A stretch of 64,000 bases of DNA from Paractinoplanes durhamensis (GTDB lineage: Bacteria > Actinomycetota > Actinomycetes > Mycobacteriales > Micromonosporaceae), in NCBI RefSeq assembly GCF_016862175.1, contig NZ_BOML01000051.1, forward strand, positions 1-64,000, written 5' to 3'. The stretch's first letter is position 1. Every line of letters begins with the position of its first letter. The notes under the pieces were generated by a model, which had not been told where the DNA came from, searched no databases, and was given only the letters and a program-made list of their open reading frames with translations. The position numbers were made by a program, and so were the translations under genes. Below, in pieces: positions 28,419 to 35,878 of the stretch.

Positions 28419-29198
28419 ATGGCAAGCTGGGTCCTGATTCCCTGCTTGAAGTCGCTGTTCGCAGAGTTCGACCGCATCGCACCTGCTCGCGACAAAGCCA
28501 GCGACGGCAGCATCGGCGACACCGCGCACTCGCAGACCTCGTCCGATCACAACCCGGACGAGACCGGCACCGTGCCGATCCACGACGCCGACAACGTCAA
28601 CGAGGTCCACGCGATCGACGTCGACAACAACCTGAACGAGAGCGACCTGACCATGGAGAAGGTCGTTCAGTTCCTGCTCGGCCGCTGCCGGTCGGGCGCG
28701 GAGAAGCGCCTGCGCTACATCATCTGGAACAAGCGCATCTGGAGTGCCAGCTCGGAGTGGGTGCAGAAGACCTACACCGGTGCATCGCCGCACACCGAGC
28801 ACGCGCACTTCTCCGCCTCGTACGACACCACCCACGAGGCCTCGACGGCTTCCTGGCACCTGGAGGACATTCCCGTGGCGCTGACCGCTGCCGACAAGAC
28901 CTGGATCACCAACACGATCGTGGCCCAGACGCAGAAGGCGATCGACACCCGGCTGGCCGCCATCGGCAAACAGGTCACCACCGACTACCGGATGGACGGC
29001 ACCGCGACCCCCGGCTCGACGTACAAGCGGAACCTTGCCGACCTGACCGGCGACGTCTGGTTCGCCGCGATGGTCGGCACCACCCGGGCCGGCGACCCGC
29101 TGCCGCCGGACGGCGTCTTCGCCAAGCTCCTGGAGGACCTGGCGATACTGACCGCGAAGGTCGACGCCCTCGCCGCCCAGGTCGAGAAGGCCGGCTAA
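28419..29198 (+). CDS. VanY/phage endolysin-like zinc peptidase
   Basis: A 259-residue protein whose N-terminal 140 residues resemble peptidoglycan peptidases of the VanY/M15-like or phage endolysin type. The motifs TSSDHNPDE, VHAIDVDNN and HTEHAHFSAS supply the His-Asp-His zinc ligands expected for cleavage of peptide cross-links. Residues 150-259 are a helical domain (TAADKTWITNTIVAQTQKAI, then a repeating ILTAKVDALAAQV tail) like those seen in phage tail or lysin proteins. There is no signal peptide. A ggaggt ribosome-binding site fixes ATG at 28419. It may be a domesticated phage lysin; no other phage gene is nearby. Confidence 0.72.
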   Translation: MASWVLIPCLKSLFAEFDRIAPARDKASDGSIGDTAHSQTSSDHNPDETGTVPIHDADNVNEVHAIDVDNNLNESDLTMEKVVQFLLGRCRSGAEKRLRYIIWNKRIWSASSEWVQKTYTGASPHTEHAHFSASYDTTHEASTASWHLEDIPVALTAADKTWITNTIVAQTQKAIDTRLAAIGKQVTTDYRMDGTATPGSTYKRNLADLTGDVWFAAMVGTTRAGDPLPPDGVFAKLLEDLAILTAKVDALAAQVEKAG

Positions 29199-29246
29199 CT
29201 AGAGCCTCAGATCCACGGCGCTCCCGCCGATCAAGAGGGTTGATCG

Positions 29247-29357
29247 ATGGGAGCGTTTTGGATCATGAGATGGGCCGGTGGCCGCGCTCGCGGTCTGACA
29301 CTGCTTGTCATCGCGCTGCTCACGGCGCACGCCTGCTGGTCGGGTGATCGGCGATGA
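29247..29357 (+). CDS. 36-residue membrane or leader peptide coupled to a diguanylate cyclase
   Basis: A short frame beginning MGAFWIMRWAGGRARG, followed by a hydrophobic helix LTLLVIALLTAHACW and ending SGDRR. The ATG at 29247 has a strong ribosome-binding site (agaggg, 7 nt upstream), and the TGA stop overlaps the ATG of the GGDEF gene at 29354 (ATGA). A Cys after the hydrophobic stretch gives a faint lipoprotein look, but no proper lipobox. A coupled small membrane protein or a leader peptide controlling the cyclase are both possible. No homologue is known to me. Confidence 0.5.
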   Translation: MGAFWIMRWAGGRARGLTLLVIALLTAHACWSGDRR

Positions 29358-30385
29358 CCGCCGACCTGTCCCTGCCCCGGCACCGCCGCACCGTCGAGGC
29401 CGGACAGCTGTTGGCGCGCGGCGCCGGCATCCTGTTCACCGCGCTGCTGGTGGCCGGGGCCTTCCGGATCTTCCCGGACGGGATGCCGCACGCGCTCGTG
29501 CTGGAGTGCGCCGCCATGATCACGGTGTTGCTCCTGACCGGTGTCCTGGGGGTGCTCAACTTCCGCCACCCGAACGACCCGCACTACCTCTGGCGCAGCG
29601 CGGTGCAGGTGGCCGCCGACGTCGCGGTGATGTGCGCGTTCGTGGCAGCCCTGCGGGTCTACTCCGACATCACCACGTGGACCGGGCTGCTCGTGCCGAT
29701 CGTCGGCGGGGCGCTGCGCTTCGGGCTGCCCGGTGCCCTCGGCACCTGGGCGGTGACCTCGGCCTTCCTCCCGTTCGCGATGCGGATCGGCAACCCGGAG
29801 CCGGTCGGTCACCTGGCGTTCGCGGTGCTGATCAACCTGATCATCGCGTTCATCAGCGGCACCCAGGCCGGCGCGTTCGCCCGGCAGATCGACGCGCTCG
29901 ACGAGGCCCGGCTGGCGCTGGAGCACCAGGCCGGGCACGACCCGCTGACCGGGCTGCCGAACCGCACCCGGCTGGCCCAGTTCGCCGCCGGCGAGAACGG
30001 CCGCGAGCTCACCGTGCTGCTGCTCGACCTCAACGGCTTCAAGAAGATCAACGACGAGCTGGGGCACGCGGCCGGCGATGAGTTGCTGTGCGTGACCGGG
30101 CATCGGATCGGGGCCGCCCTGCGGGCCGGCGACCTGGCCGGGCGGATCGGTGGCGACGAGTTCCAGGTGCTGCTCCCGCAGACCGGGCCGGACGACGCCA
30201 CCGAGGTGATCCGGCGGCTGCGGGCGGCGATCACCCAGCCGGTGCCGATCGGGGATGGTCTTGCCAAGGTCGGGGTCAGTATCGGTGCGGCCTATCGGCC
30301 GGGCGGTGCGGACATCTCGCTCGATGCCCTCACCGCCCAGGCCGACCAGGCGATGTACCGGGAGAAATCTTCTTCTAGGGGGTAG
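29354..30385 (+). CDS. membrane-bound GGDEF diguanylate cyclase
   Basis: A 343-residue protein with about six transmembrane helices (residues 18-175) and a cytoplasmic GGDEF domain (about 190-343). The active site is RIGGDEFQVLL, intact, and RAGD lies exactly five residues before GGDEF as an RxxD inhibitory site. It should make c-di-GMP under control of the membrane region, which has no named sensor domain that I recognise. Its start codon overlaps the stop of a 36-residue coding frame, which implies coupled translation. The 3' end overlaps the convergent sugar dehydrogenase gene by 11 bp. Confidence 0.9.
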   Translation: MTADLSLPRHRRTVEAGQLLARGAGILFTALLVAGAFRIFPDGMPHALVLECAAMITVLLLTGVLGVLNFRHPNDPHYLWRSAVQVAADVAVMCAFVAALRVYSDITTWTGLLVPIVGGALRFGLPGALGTWAVTSAFLPFAMRIGNPEPVGHLAFAVLINLIIAFISGTQAGAFARQIDALDEARLALEHQAGHDPLTGLPNRTRLAQFAAGENGRELTVLLLDLNGFKKINDELGHAAGDELLCVTGHRIGAALRAGDLAGRIGGDEFQVLLPQTGPDDATEVIRRLRAAITQPVPIGDGLAKVGVSIGAAYRPGGADISLDALTAQADQAMYREKSSSRG

Positions 30386-32444
30386 GGGTCAGGACGACCG
30401 TGTCGGTGCCGGTCTGCGGCGGGGTGCCGGTGTCGGTGTACGACGCGACGAACACCGCCGTCAGGTTGTCGGATCCGGCGTGGCCGGGGTCGAGGAACGT
30501 GGTGATCGACCCGGTGCAGCCGGACGAGGTGGACAGCGGGTGGCCGTGCTGGTCGTGGCCGAGGATGTAGGTGACGGTGACCCGGGCGCAGTCGACCGGG
30601 GCGTCATCGGTGACCGCGACCTGGAAGGTGACCGTGTCGCCGAAGCTGAACGGCTGATCCTCGGCCGGGGTCACGAACTCCACCACCGGGGCGAGCGTCC
30701 CGACCGGGAGGATCACCTCGGCACTGGCCGAGCGGCCGGTGCTGTCGGTGACCTTGAGGACCGGGCGGTAGTCGCCGTTCGCGGTGAACGTGTAGCCGGC
30801 GTCGGCGGCGCGGGAGTCGACCCGGCCGTCGGCGTTGAAGTCCCAGGCGTACGACAGGGCGTCGCCGTCGGGGTCGACGGTGCCGGCGCTGGAGAAGGCG
30901 ACCATGAGGGGCGCCTGGCCGCCGGTCGGCGTGGCCGTCACCTTGGGGATCGGGCTCTTGTTGACCGGGGCGTAGTCGATCCGGGCGAGCTGGGCGTCGG
31001 GGTTCTCGGCGAAATACCCGTCGCCGTACTCCAGGACGTAGAGCGCGCCGTCCGGGCCGAACTCCAGATCCATCGGGTTGTCGAAGACGATCTCCGGCAG
31101 GACCGGGTCGACCTGGGTGACCTGGTTGCGCCGGTCGAGGTGGAAGGCTTTGACGTAGTCGCGGGTCCACTCGGCGAACAGCGGCAGGCCGTCGAACGAG
31201 GCCGGCCACTTGACCGCCGAGCGGAGCCGGCGGTCGAAGGAGTAGGCCGGGCCGCCCATCGGCCCGATGCCACCGGTGCCCAGCTGCGGCCAGGTGGCGC
31301 TGGCCCCGTACGAATAGATGACCTCGGCCCGCTCCACCGGGGGCAGGATGCGCCGGCCGGTGTTGTTCGGCGAGTCGTTGACCGGGGCGGCGCAGTTGAA
31401 CGGCGCGCCGGACACCCCGGTGGCGAAGTCGTAGTCGATGTAGGGCTGGTCGGGCGCGACGCAGTAGGGCCAGCCGTAGTTCGCCGGCTTGTCGATCGCC
31501 ATCCAGCGGCCCTGCCCGGCCGGCCCGCGGGCCGGGTTGGCGGCCCGCGCGTCGGGCGAGTAGTCGGCCAGGTAGACGACGTCGGTTTCCGGGTCGACGG
31601 CGAACCGGAACGGGTTGCGCAGGCCCATCGCGTAGATCTCCGGGCGGGTCTGCGGGGTGCCGGGCCGGAACAGGTTGCCACGCGGGATCGAGTAGCCGCC
31701 GTTGCGGCCGACCTTGATGCGCAGCAGCTTGCCGCGCAGGTCGTTGGTGTTGCCGGCGGTGCGCTGCGCGTCGAAGACCGGGTTGCGCTCGGCGCGCTCG
31801 TCGATCGGCGCATACCCGTCGGAGAAGAACGGGTTGCTGTCGTCACCGGTGGAGAGATAAAGGTTGCCGGCCCTGTCGAAGTCGATCTTGCCGCCGACGT
31901 GGCAGCACATGCCCCGGTCGGTGCCGACCTCGATGATCTTCTGTTCCGAGCCCAGCTGCAGGGTGTTGCCGGTCAGCTTGAAGCGGGACAGCCGCATCAC
32001 GCCCTTGAACCGGGCGAAGTCGGCCGCGGTGCCGGCGGACGGCGCATCCCCTTCATTGACGGTCGGCGTGGCCGGGTCGTCGGCCGGCGTGTTCAGCGGC
32101 GGCGAGTAATAGACGTAGACCCAATGATTCTCGGAGAAGTCGGCGTCGATCGCGACGCCCTGCACGCCCTCCTCGTCGTGCTGGTAGACCGGGATCTTGG
32201 CGGCGAGCACGTTGCGGCCGGTCGACGGCTCGTGGATGCGCACCTCCCCGGTCCGGGCGGTGTGCAGCACCCGCCGGTCGGGCAGGACGGCGAGCGCGAT
32301 CGGCTCGCCGGGGAAGTCGTCGAGGGTGACCTTCTGGAAGTCGGAGGCGGGCGGCAGTTCGTGGCCGGGATGGGCCAGACCCGCGGTCGGCACGGCCAGC
32401 AGGGCCGCGCTGACCGCACCGAGAAGTCCCAGGCGGCGGATCAT
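30375..32444 (-). CDS. exported PQQ-type sugar dehydrogenase with PKD domain
   Basis: A 689-residue secreted protein. A signal peptide (RLGLLGAVSAALLAVPTAGLA) precedes a six-bladed beta-propeller of the glucose/sorbosone dehydrogenase type (about 35-465; GGKIDFDRAGNLYLSTGDDSNP and RNPFRFAVDPETDVVYLAD are blade motifs). A PKD domain follows (about 470-555; SYAWDFNADG) and then an immunoglobulin-like C-terminal domain. The propeller would oxidise a sugar with PQQ or a related cofactor outside the membrane; the added domains suggest carbohydrate attachment. It shares one base with the stop of the upstream isomerase gene (TGATG), so the pair is coupled and probably works on the same sugar. Confidence 0.87.
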   Translation of the reverse strand: MIRRLGLLGAVSAALLAVPTAGLAHPGHELPPASDFQKVTLDDFPGEPIALAVLPDRRVLHTARTGEVRIHEPSTGRNVLAAKIPVYQHDEEGVQGVAIDADFSENHWVYVYYSPPLNTPADDPATPTVNEGDAPSAGTAADFARFKGVMRLSRFKLTGNTLQLGSEQKIIEVGTDRGMCCHVGGKIDFDRAGNLYLSTGDDSNPFFSDGYAPIDERAERNPVFDAQRTAGNTNDLRGKLLRIKVGRNGGYSIPRGNLFRPGTPQTRPEIYAMGLRNPFRFAVDPETDVVYLADYSPDARAANPARGPAGQGRWMAIDKPANYGWPYCVAPDQPYIDYDFATGVSGAPFNCAAPVNDSPNNTGRRILPPVERAEVIYSYGASATWPQLGTGGIGPMGGPAYSFDRRLRSAVKWPASFDGLPLFAEWTRDYVKAFHLDRRNQVTQVDPVLPEIVFDNPMDLEFGPDGALYVLEYGDGYFAENPDAQLARIDYAPVNKSPIPKVTATPTGGQAPLMVAFSSAGTVDPDGDALSYAWDFNADGRVDSRAADAGYTFTANGDYRPVLKVTDSTGRSASAEVILPVGTLAPVVEFVTPAEDQPFSFGDTVTFQVAVTDDAPVDCARVTVTYILGHDQHGHPLSTSSGCTGSITTFLDPGHAGSDNLTAVFVASYTDTGTPPQTGTDTVVLTPTP

Positions 32445-33337
32445 CAGAACCGCAGCCCGGCCAGGTAGTCGAACCCGACCTCGGCGGTGTCGAGCGCCTG
32501 GGCCGGAGTGCGCGGCGGCGACCCGGCGTCGTCCCGCTCGACGATGTACTCGATCAGGCCGGCCTCGCGGGACCGGGCGAAGATGCGGCCGAAGTCGATC
32601 AGGCCGGCGCCGGGGTCGGCGAAGCTCGCGTTGACGTCCAGGTCCTTGACGTGGACCTGCTTGATCCGGCCGCGGTGCTCGGCGATCAGGTCGACCGGGT
32701 CGTGCGCGCCCCGGAACGCCCAGTAGAGGTCGACCTCGAGGTGCACGTTGCGCGGGTCGGTCTGGCTGGTGATGATGTCGAACCCGGTCTGGCTGGTGCC
32801 GGTCTGCCGGAAGAACTCGGCGTGGTGGTTGTGGTAGCCGAAGTCGAGGCCGGCCCGGCGAGCGAGGGCGCCCGCCCGGTTGAGGTCGGCGGCGAACGCC
32901 CGGTAGACGGCCGCGTCCCGGATCGGCCCGTTGGCGCCCTGGCCGAAGAACGGGTGGACGATGAAGTGGTTGCCGACGACGTTGGCGTCCTCGAGGGCCT
33001 TCTCCCAGAGGTTCGCGTCGAACGGCTGCGGGATGCCGACGTGACCGGAGGTGGCCCGGATGCCGGCGGTGTCGAGGGCGGCCCGGAACTGGGCGGCGGT
33101 GCGACCGACGAACCCGGCGTGCTCGACCCGGGTGTAGCCGATCGACACGAGCTCGGCGAGGCTCGCGGCGAGGTCGATCTGGAGCTGATTGCGCAGCGTG
33201 TAGAGCTGGACGCTGATCTTGTCGCGGGGCACCCGATGGAGCGCGCCGTGGCCGCCGGCCTCGGCGGCGGCGGGAACGGTGAGGGTGGTGGCGGCACCGG
33301 CCGCTGCGGCGGCACCGAGGAGTTGGCGGCGATTCAT
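32444..33337 (-). CDS. Tat-exported sugar phosphate isomerase/epimerase-like TIM barrel
   Basis: A 297-residue protein of the xylose isomerase-like/AP endonuclease 2 superfamily. A signal region with paired arginines (MNRRQLLGAAAAAG) is followed by the barrel: KISVQLYTLRNQL opens it, and the conserved metal-binding residues appear in LDFGYHNHHAEF, NVHLEVDLYW and IKQVHVKD. Despite the family name, secreted members probably act on free or oxidised sugars. ATG at 33337 has an excellent aaaggaga site. It is the first gene of a coupled pair with the PQQ-type dehydrogenase, a pairing that suggests joint extracellular sugar conversion. Confidence 0.85.
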   Translation of the reverse strand: MNRRQLLGAAAAAGAATTLTVPAAAEAGGHGALHRVPRDKISVQLYTLRNQLQIDLAASLAELVSIGYTRVEHAGFVGRTAAQFRAALDTAGIRATSGHVGIPQPFDANLWEKALEDANVVGNHFIVHPFFGQGANGPIRDAAVYRAFAADLNRAGALARRAGLDFGYHNHHAEFFRQTGTSQTGFDIITSQTDPRNVHLEVDLYWAFRGAHDPVDLIAEHRGRIKQVHVKDLDVNASFADPGAGLIDFGRIFARSREAGLIEYIVERDDAGSPPRTPAQALDTAEVGFDYLAGLRF

Positions 33338-33595
33338 TGACGCTCTCCTTTGAACGGCTATGCGCCGCACATTACCGAGAAGTTTCGTCCACAGTGAACC
33401 CAAGTTTCTTCAGATCCAGCGAAAGTTCTCGAAGTCCGAGCAAAACTTGATCGTCACGCTCGGTGACCGTACGTGCCGATTTGCGATTTATTCTCGGGAA
33501 AATGCAACGCATTCGTGGCCCCACTGCGTCTTAAATCGTGAAGCACCGGATCCCCCGGGGGACAAGTGAACAACGAATGCTTGAGGGGACCGGAA
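33338..33595. promoter_or_regulatory. AT-rich divergent control region before the PhyH gene
   Basis: A 258-bp gap without a gene, clearly AT-richer than its surroundings. Three related 10-mers, aagtttcgtc at 33380, aagtttcttc at 33402 and aagttctcga at 33423, are spaced 21-22 bp apart, about two helical turns, as for a protein that binds repeated sites on one DNA face. A 12-bp palindrome tcccccggggga lies at 33551-33562, close to the ribosome-binding site. The regulator is unknown. Confidence 0.5.
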
Positions 33596-34468
33596 ATGGG
33601 CCTTACCGGATTTGAGGCGATCACGCCGGAGCAGCGCGACGAGTTCCAGCGGGAGGGGATTCTGCTGATCCGCAACGCGCTCACCGAGGAGCACCGGGCC
33701 CGTCTCGAGGCGGCCGTCGACCGGGTCTACGCCGCCGAGCGCGAGGGCGGCCGGCTCAAGCCCGACGGCACCCTGCACCTGCTCGGGTTCCTCGACCGCG
33801 ACGAGGAGTTCGGCGAGCTGCTGACCCAGCCGTCCACCTTCCCGTACATCTGGGGCCTGGCCGGCTGGAACATCTACTCGCACCACAACCACCTCGACGT
33901 GACACCGCCGTCGCCGCACGAGGAGCCGCCGATCTGGGGCTGGCACCAGGACGGATACCGGCAGAATTCCGACCCGGAATCGCTGGCCGACGAGCCGCGC
34001 CCGATGCTCTCGCTCAAGGTGGCCTACGTCTTGTCGGATTTGTCGCGCACCGGACGCGGCGCCACCAAGGTCATCCCGGGAAGCCATCTCCGCAACACCC
34101 TGGACCGGACGGAGGGCGGCGACCCGCGCGGCACCGTCGAGATCACCGCGAACCCGGGCGATGCGTTCGTCTTCGACCGGCGGCTGTGGCACTCGCGGTC
34201 GGTCAACAGCAGCGCGGTGACCCGCAAGATGCTGTTCGTCGGCTACACCTACCGGTGGATCCGGCCGCTCGACGACATGCCGGTCGACAAGGACGGTCAG
34301 TGGTGGGCCAATCGCACGCCGGTGCAGAAACAATTGCTCGGCGAAGCAACCCACACCGCTAATCATTGGGGCGTGAACTGGGACGGATACATCGACGAGA
34401 AAATCCCGCTGCGGCACGAATTGCAGTCGCGCGGACTTCTCGATCGGTCAATTCCATGGCTCCGTTGA
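33596..34468 (+). CDS. phytanoyl-CoA dioxygenase (PhyH)-family protein
   Basis: A 290-residue iron(II)/2-oxoglutarate-dependent oxygenase. The iron ligands are the His-x-Asp in WGWHQDGYR and the distal His in DRRLWHSRS, about 100 residues later, in the usual double-stranded beta-helix spacing. The trailing RKMLFVGYTYRW provides the likely 2-oxoglutarate region. It hydroxylates an unidentified small molecule. The ATG at 33596 follows gaggggaccgg; the GTG at 33566 has no ribosome-binding site. It converges on the aminotransferase gene of the catabolic cluster with a long terminator hairpin between, so it is not clearly part of that cluster. Confidence 0.87.
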   Translation: MGLTGFEAITPEQRDEFQREGILLIRNALTEEHRARLEAAVDRVYAAEREGGRLKPDGTLHLLGFLDRDEEFGELLTQPSTFPYIWGLAGWNIYSHHNHLDVTPPSPHEEPPIWGWHQDGYRQNSDPESLADEPRPMLSLKVAYVLSDLSRTGRGATKVIPGSHLRNTLDRTEGGDPRGTVEITANPGDAFVFDRRLWHSRSVNSSAVTRKMLFVGYTYRWIRPLDDMPVDKDGQWWANRTPVQKQLLGEATHTANHWGVNWDGYIDEKIPLRHELQSRGLLDRSIPWLR

Positions 34469-34488
34469 TCCATAACGGAGAGTGATCT

Positions 34489-34557
34489 CCGGTGGCCCCG
34501 TCCCGCACGCGGGAGCCTGCCCCCAGGTGTTCCCGGGGATCGGGACGGGGCCACCGG
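34489..34557. terminator. long bidirectional terminator hairpin
   Basis: A perfect 17-bp inverted repeat (34489-34505 with 34541-34557) encloses a 35-nt loop that can itself pair. It lies exactly between the convergent stops of the PhyH gene (34468) and the aminotransferase gene (34560). A smaller 7-bp hairpin (34460-34480) covers the PhyH stop codon. Confidence 0.8.
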
Positions 34558-34559
34558 CC

Positions 34560-35861
34560 TCAGTTGATCCGCGACTCGGCGTCGACGCGGGTGATCGCGT
34601 CGACCAGGATCGCCAGACCCTCGCGGGCCTCGGCCTCGGTCAGCGTCAGGGCCGGGCCGATCCGGATCACGTTGCCGTAGAGGCCGCCCTTGCCGACCAG
34701 CAGGCCGCCGGCCTTGCACTCGTCGAAGACCCGCACGGTCGCGGCCGGGTCCGGTTCGCGGGTGCCCGGCCGGACGAACTCGACGCCGATCATCAGGCCG
34801 CGCCCGCGCACCTCGGCCACGATCGGCAGGTCGAGCGCGCGCAGCCCGTCCAGCACGATGGTGCCGACGGCGGCCGCGTTCGCCTGCAGATCATGCGAGA
34901 GCACGTAGTCGAGGACCGCATTACCGGCCGCCGCCGACAGCGGATTACCGCCGAACGTGGAGAAGCTGATCGCCGGCACCGCGTTCATCACCGAGGCGCG
35001 CCCGATCACGCCGCCGAGCGCGAACCCGTTGCCGATCCCCTTCGCGAAGGTGATCAGGTCGGGCGTGACCCCGTGCGCCTGATAGCCCCAGAAATGCGAG
35101 CCGGTCCGCCCCCACCCGGTCTGCACCTCGTCCGCGATCAGCAAAATGCCAGATTCATTCAAGACTTTTTGGTACGCCCCCAGCACGCCGTCCGGTGCCG
35201 CGACGAACCCGCCCACGCCCTGGATCGGCTCGGCGATCAGCGCGGCCACGTCCCCGGCGGTGACCGTGGCGAGCACCTCGCGCAGGTCGTCGACCGCCGC
35301 CTCGGCCAGGTCGCCGTCGCCCAGCCCGGCCATCCGCCCGCGCAGCCGGTCGGCCGAGGACAGCCAGGACACGCTGAGCGGGCTCAGCGAGCTCGACGAC
35401 CAGGAGCGGTGGCCGGTGATGGCCATGGTGGCGAAGGTGCGGCCGTGGTAGCTGTTCTTGATCGCCAGGATCTGGTTGGACCGGCGGGCGTTGGTCGCCA
35501 TCAGCAGCGCGGTCTCGTTGGCCTCGGTGCCGGAGTTGGTGAGGAACACCCGGGCGTCCGGGATGCCGGACACCCGGGCGATCTTCTCGGCCAGCTCGAC
35601 CTGCTGCCGGATCAGGTAGAGCGTCGAGGTGTGCACGACGCCGGTGGCGAGCTGCCGCTGCACCGCCTCGTTGATCTCGGCGATGTCGTACCCGATCATG
35701 TTGGTCAGCACGCCGCCGAAGAAGTCCAGGTAGGTGCGGCCGGCGCCGTCGACGACGCGCCGGCCGGAGCCGGAGACGATCTCGATCGCGTCGTCGCCGT
35801 AGTAGATCGGCATCCAGTCGGGGAGCACGGCGCGGTGCCGGGCCAGCAGATCGTCGGTCAT
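34560..35861 (-). CDS. class III aminotransferase, AGXT2-like (beta-alanine/pyruvate type)
   Basis: A 433-residue PLP enzyme of the omega-amino acid aminotransferase group. TNSGTEANETALLMA binds the cofactor phosphate, SYHGRTFATM and IADEVQTGWGRTG are family motifs, and the Schiff-base Lys is in TFAKGIGNG. Its pattern resembles AGXT2-type enzymes, which transaminate beta-alanine or 3-aminoisobutyrate, the end products of reductive pyrimidine breakdown. It lies 17 bp downstream of the MocR regulator on the same strand and diverges from the dihydropyrimidinase operon, which supports that assignment. The exact substrate is inferred. Confidence 0.88.
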   Translation of the reverse strand: MTDDLLARHRAVLPDWMPIYYGDDAIEIVSGSGRRVVDGAGRTYLDFFGGVLTNMIGYDIAEINEAVQRQLATGVVHTSTLYLIRQQVELAEKIARVSGIPDARVFLTNSGTEANETALLMATNARRSNQILAIKNSYHGRTFATMAITGHRSWSSSSLSPLSVSWLSSADRLRGRMAGLGDGDLAEAAVDDLREVLATVTAGDVAALIAEPIQGVGGFVAAPDGVLGAYQKVLNESGILLIADEVQTGWGRTGSHFWGYQAHGVTPDLITFAKGIGNGFALGGVIGRASVMNAVPAISFSTFGGNPLSAAAGNAVLDYVLSHDLQANAAAVGTIVLDGLRALDLPIVAEVRGRGLMIGVEFVRPGTREPDPAATVRVFDECKAGGLLVGKGGLYGNVIRIGPALTLTEAEAREGLAILVDAITRVDAESRIN

Positions 35862-35878
35862 TTCGGAAACCTCCGAGG

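Noticed and set aside
28308..29198. Remnant prophage around the endolysin-like gene
   Set aside because: No integrase, capsid, terminase or attachment-like repeats are visible on either side.
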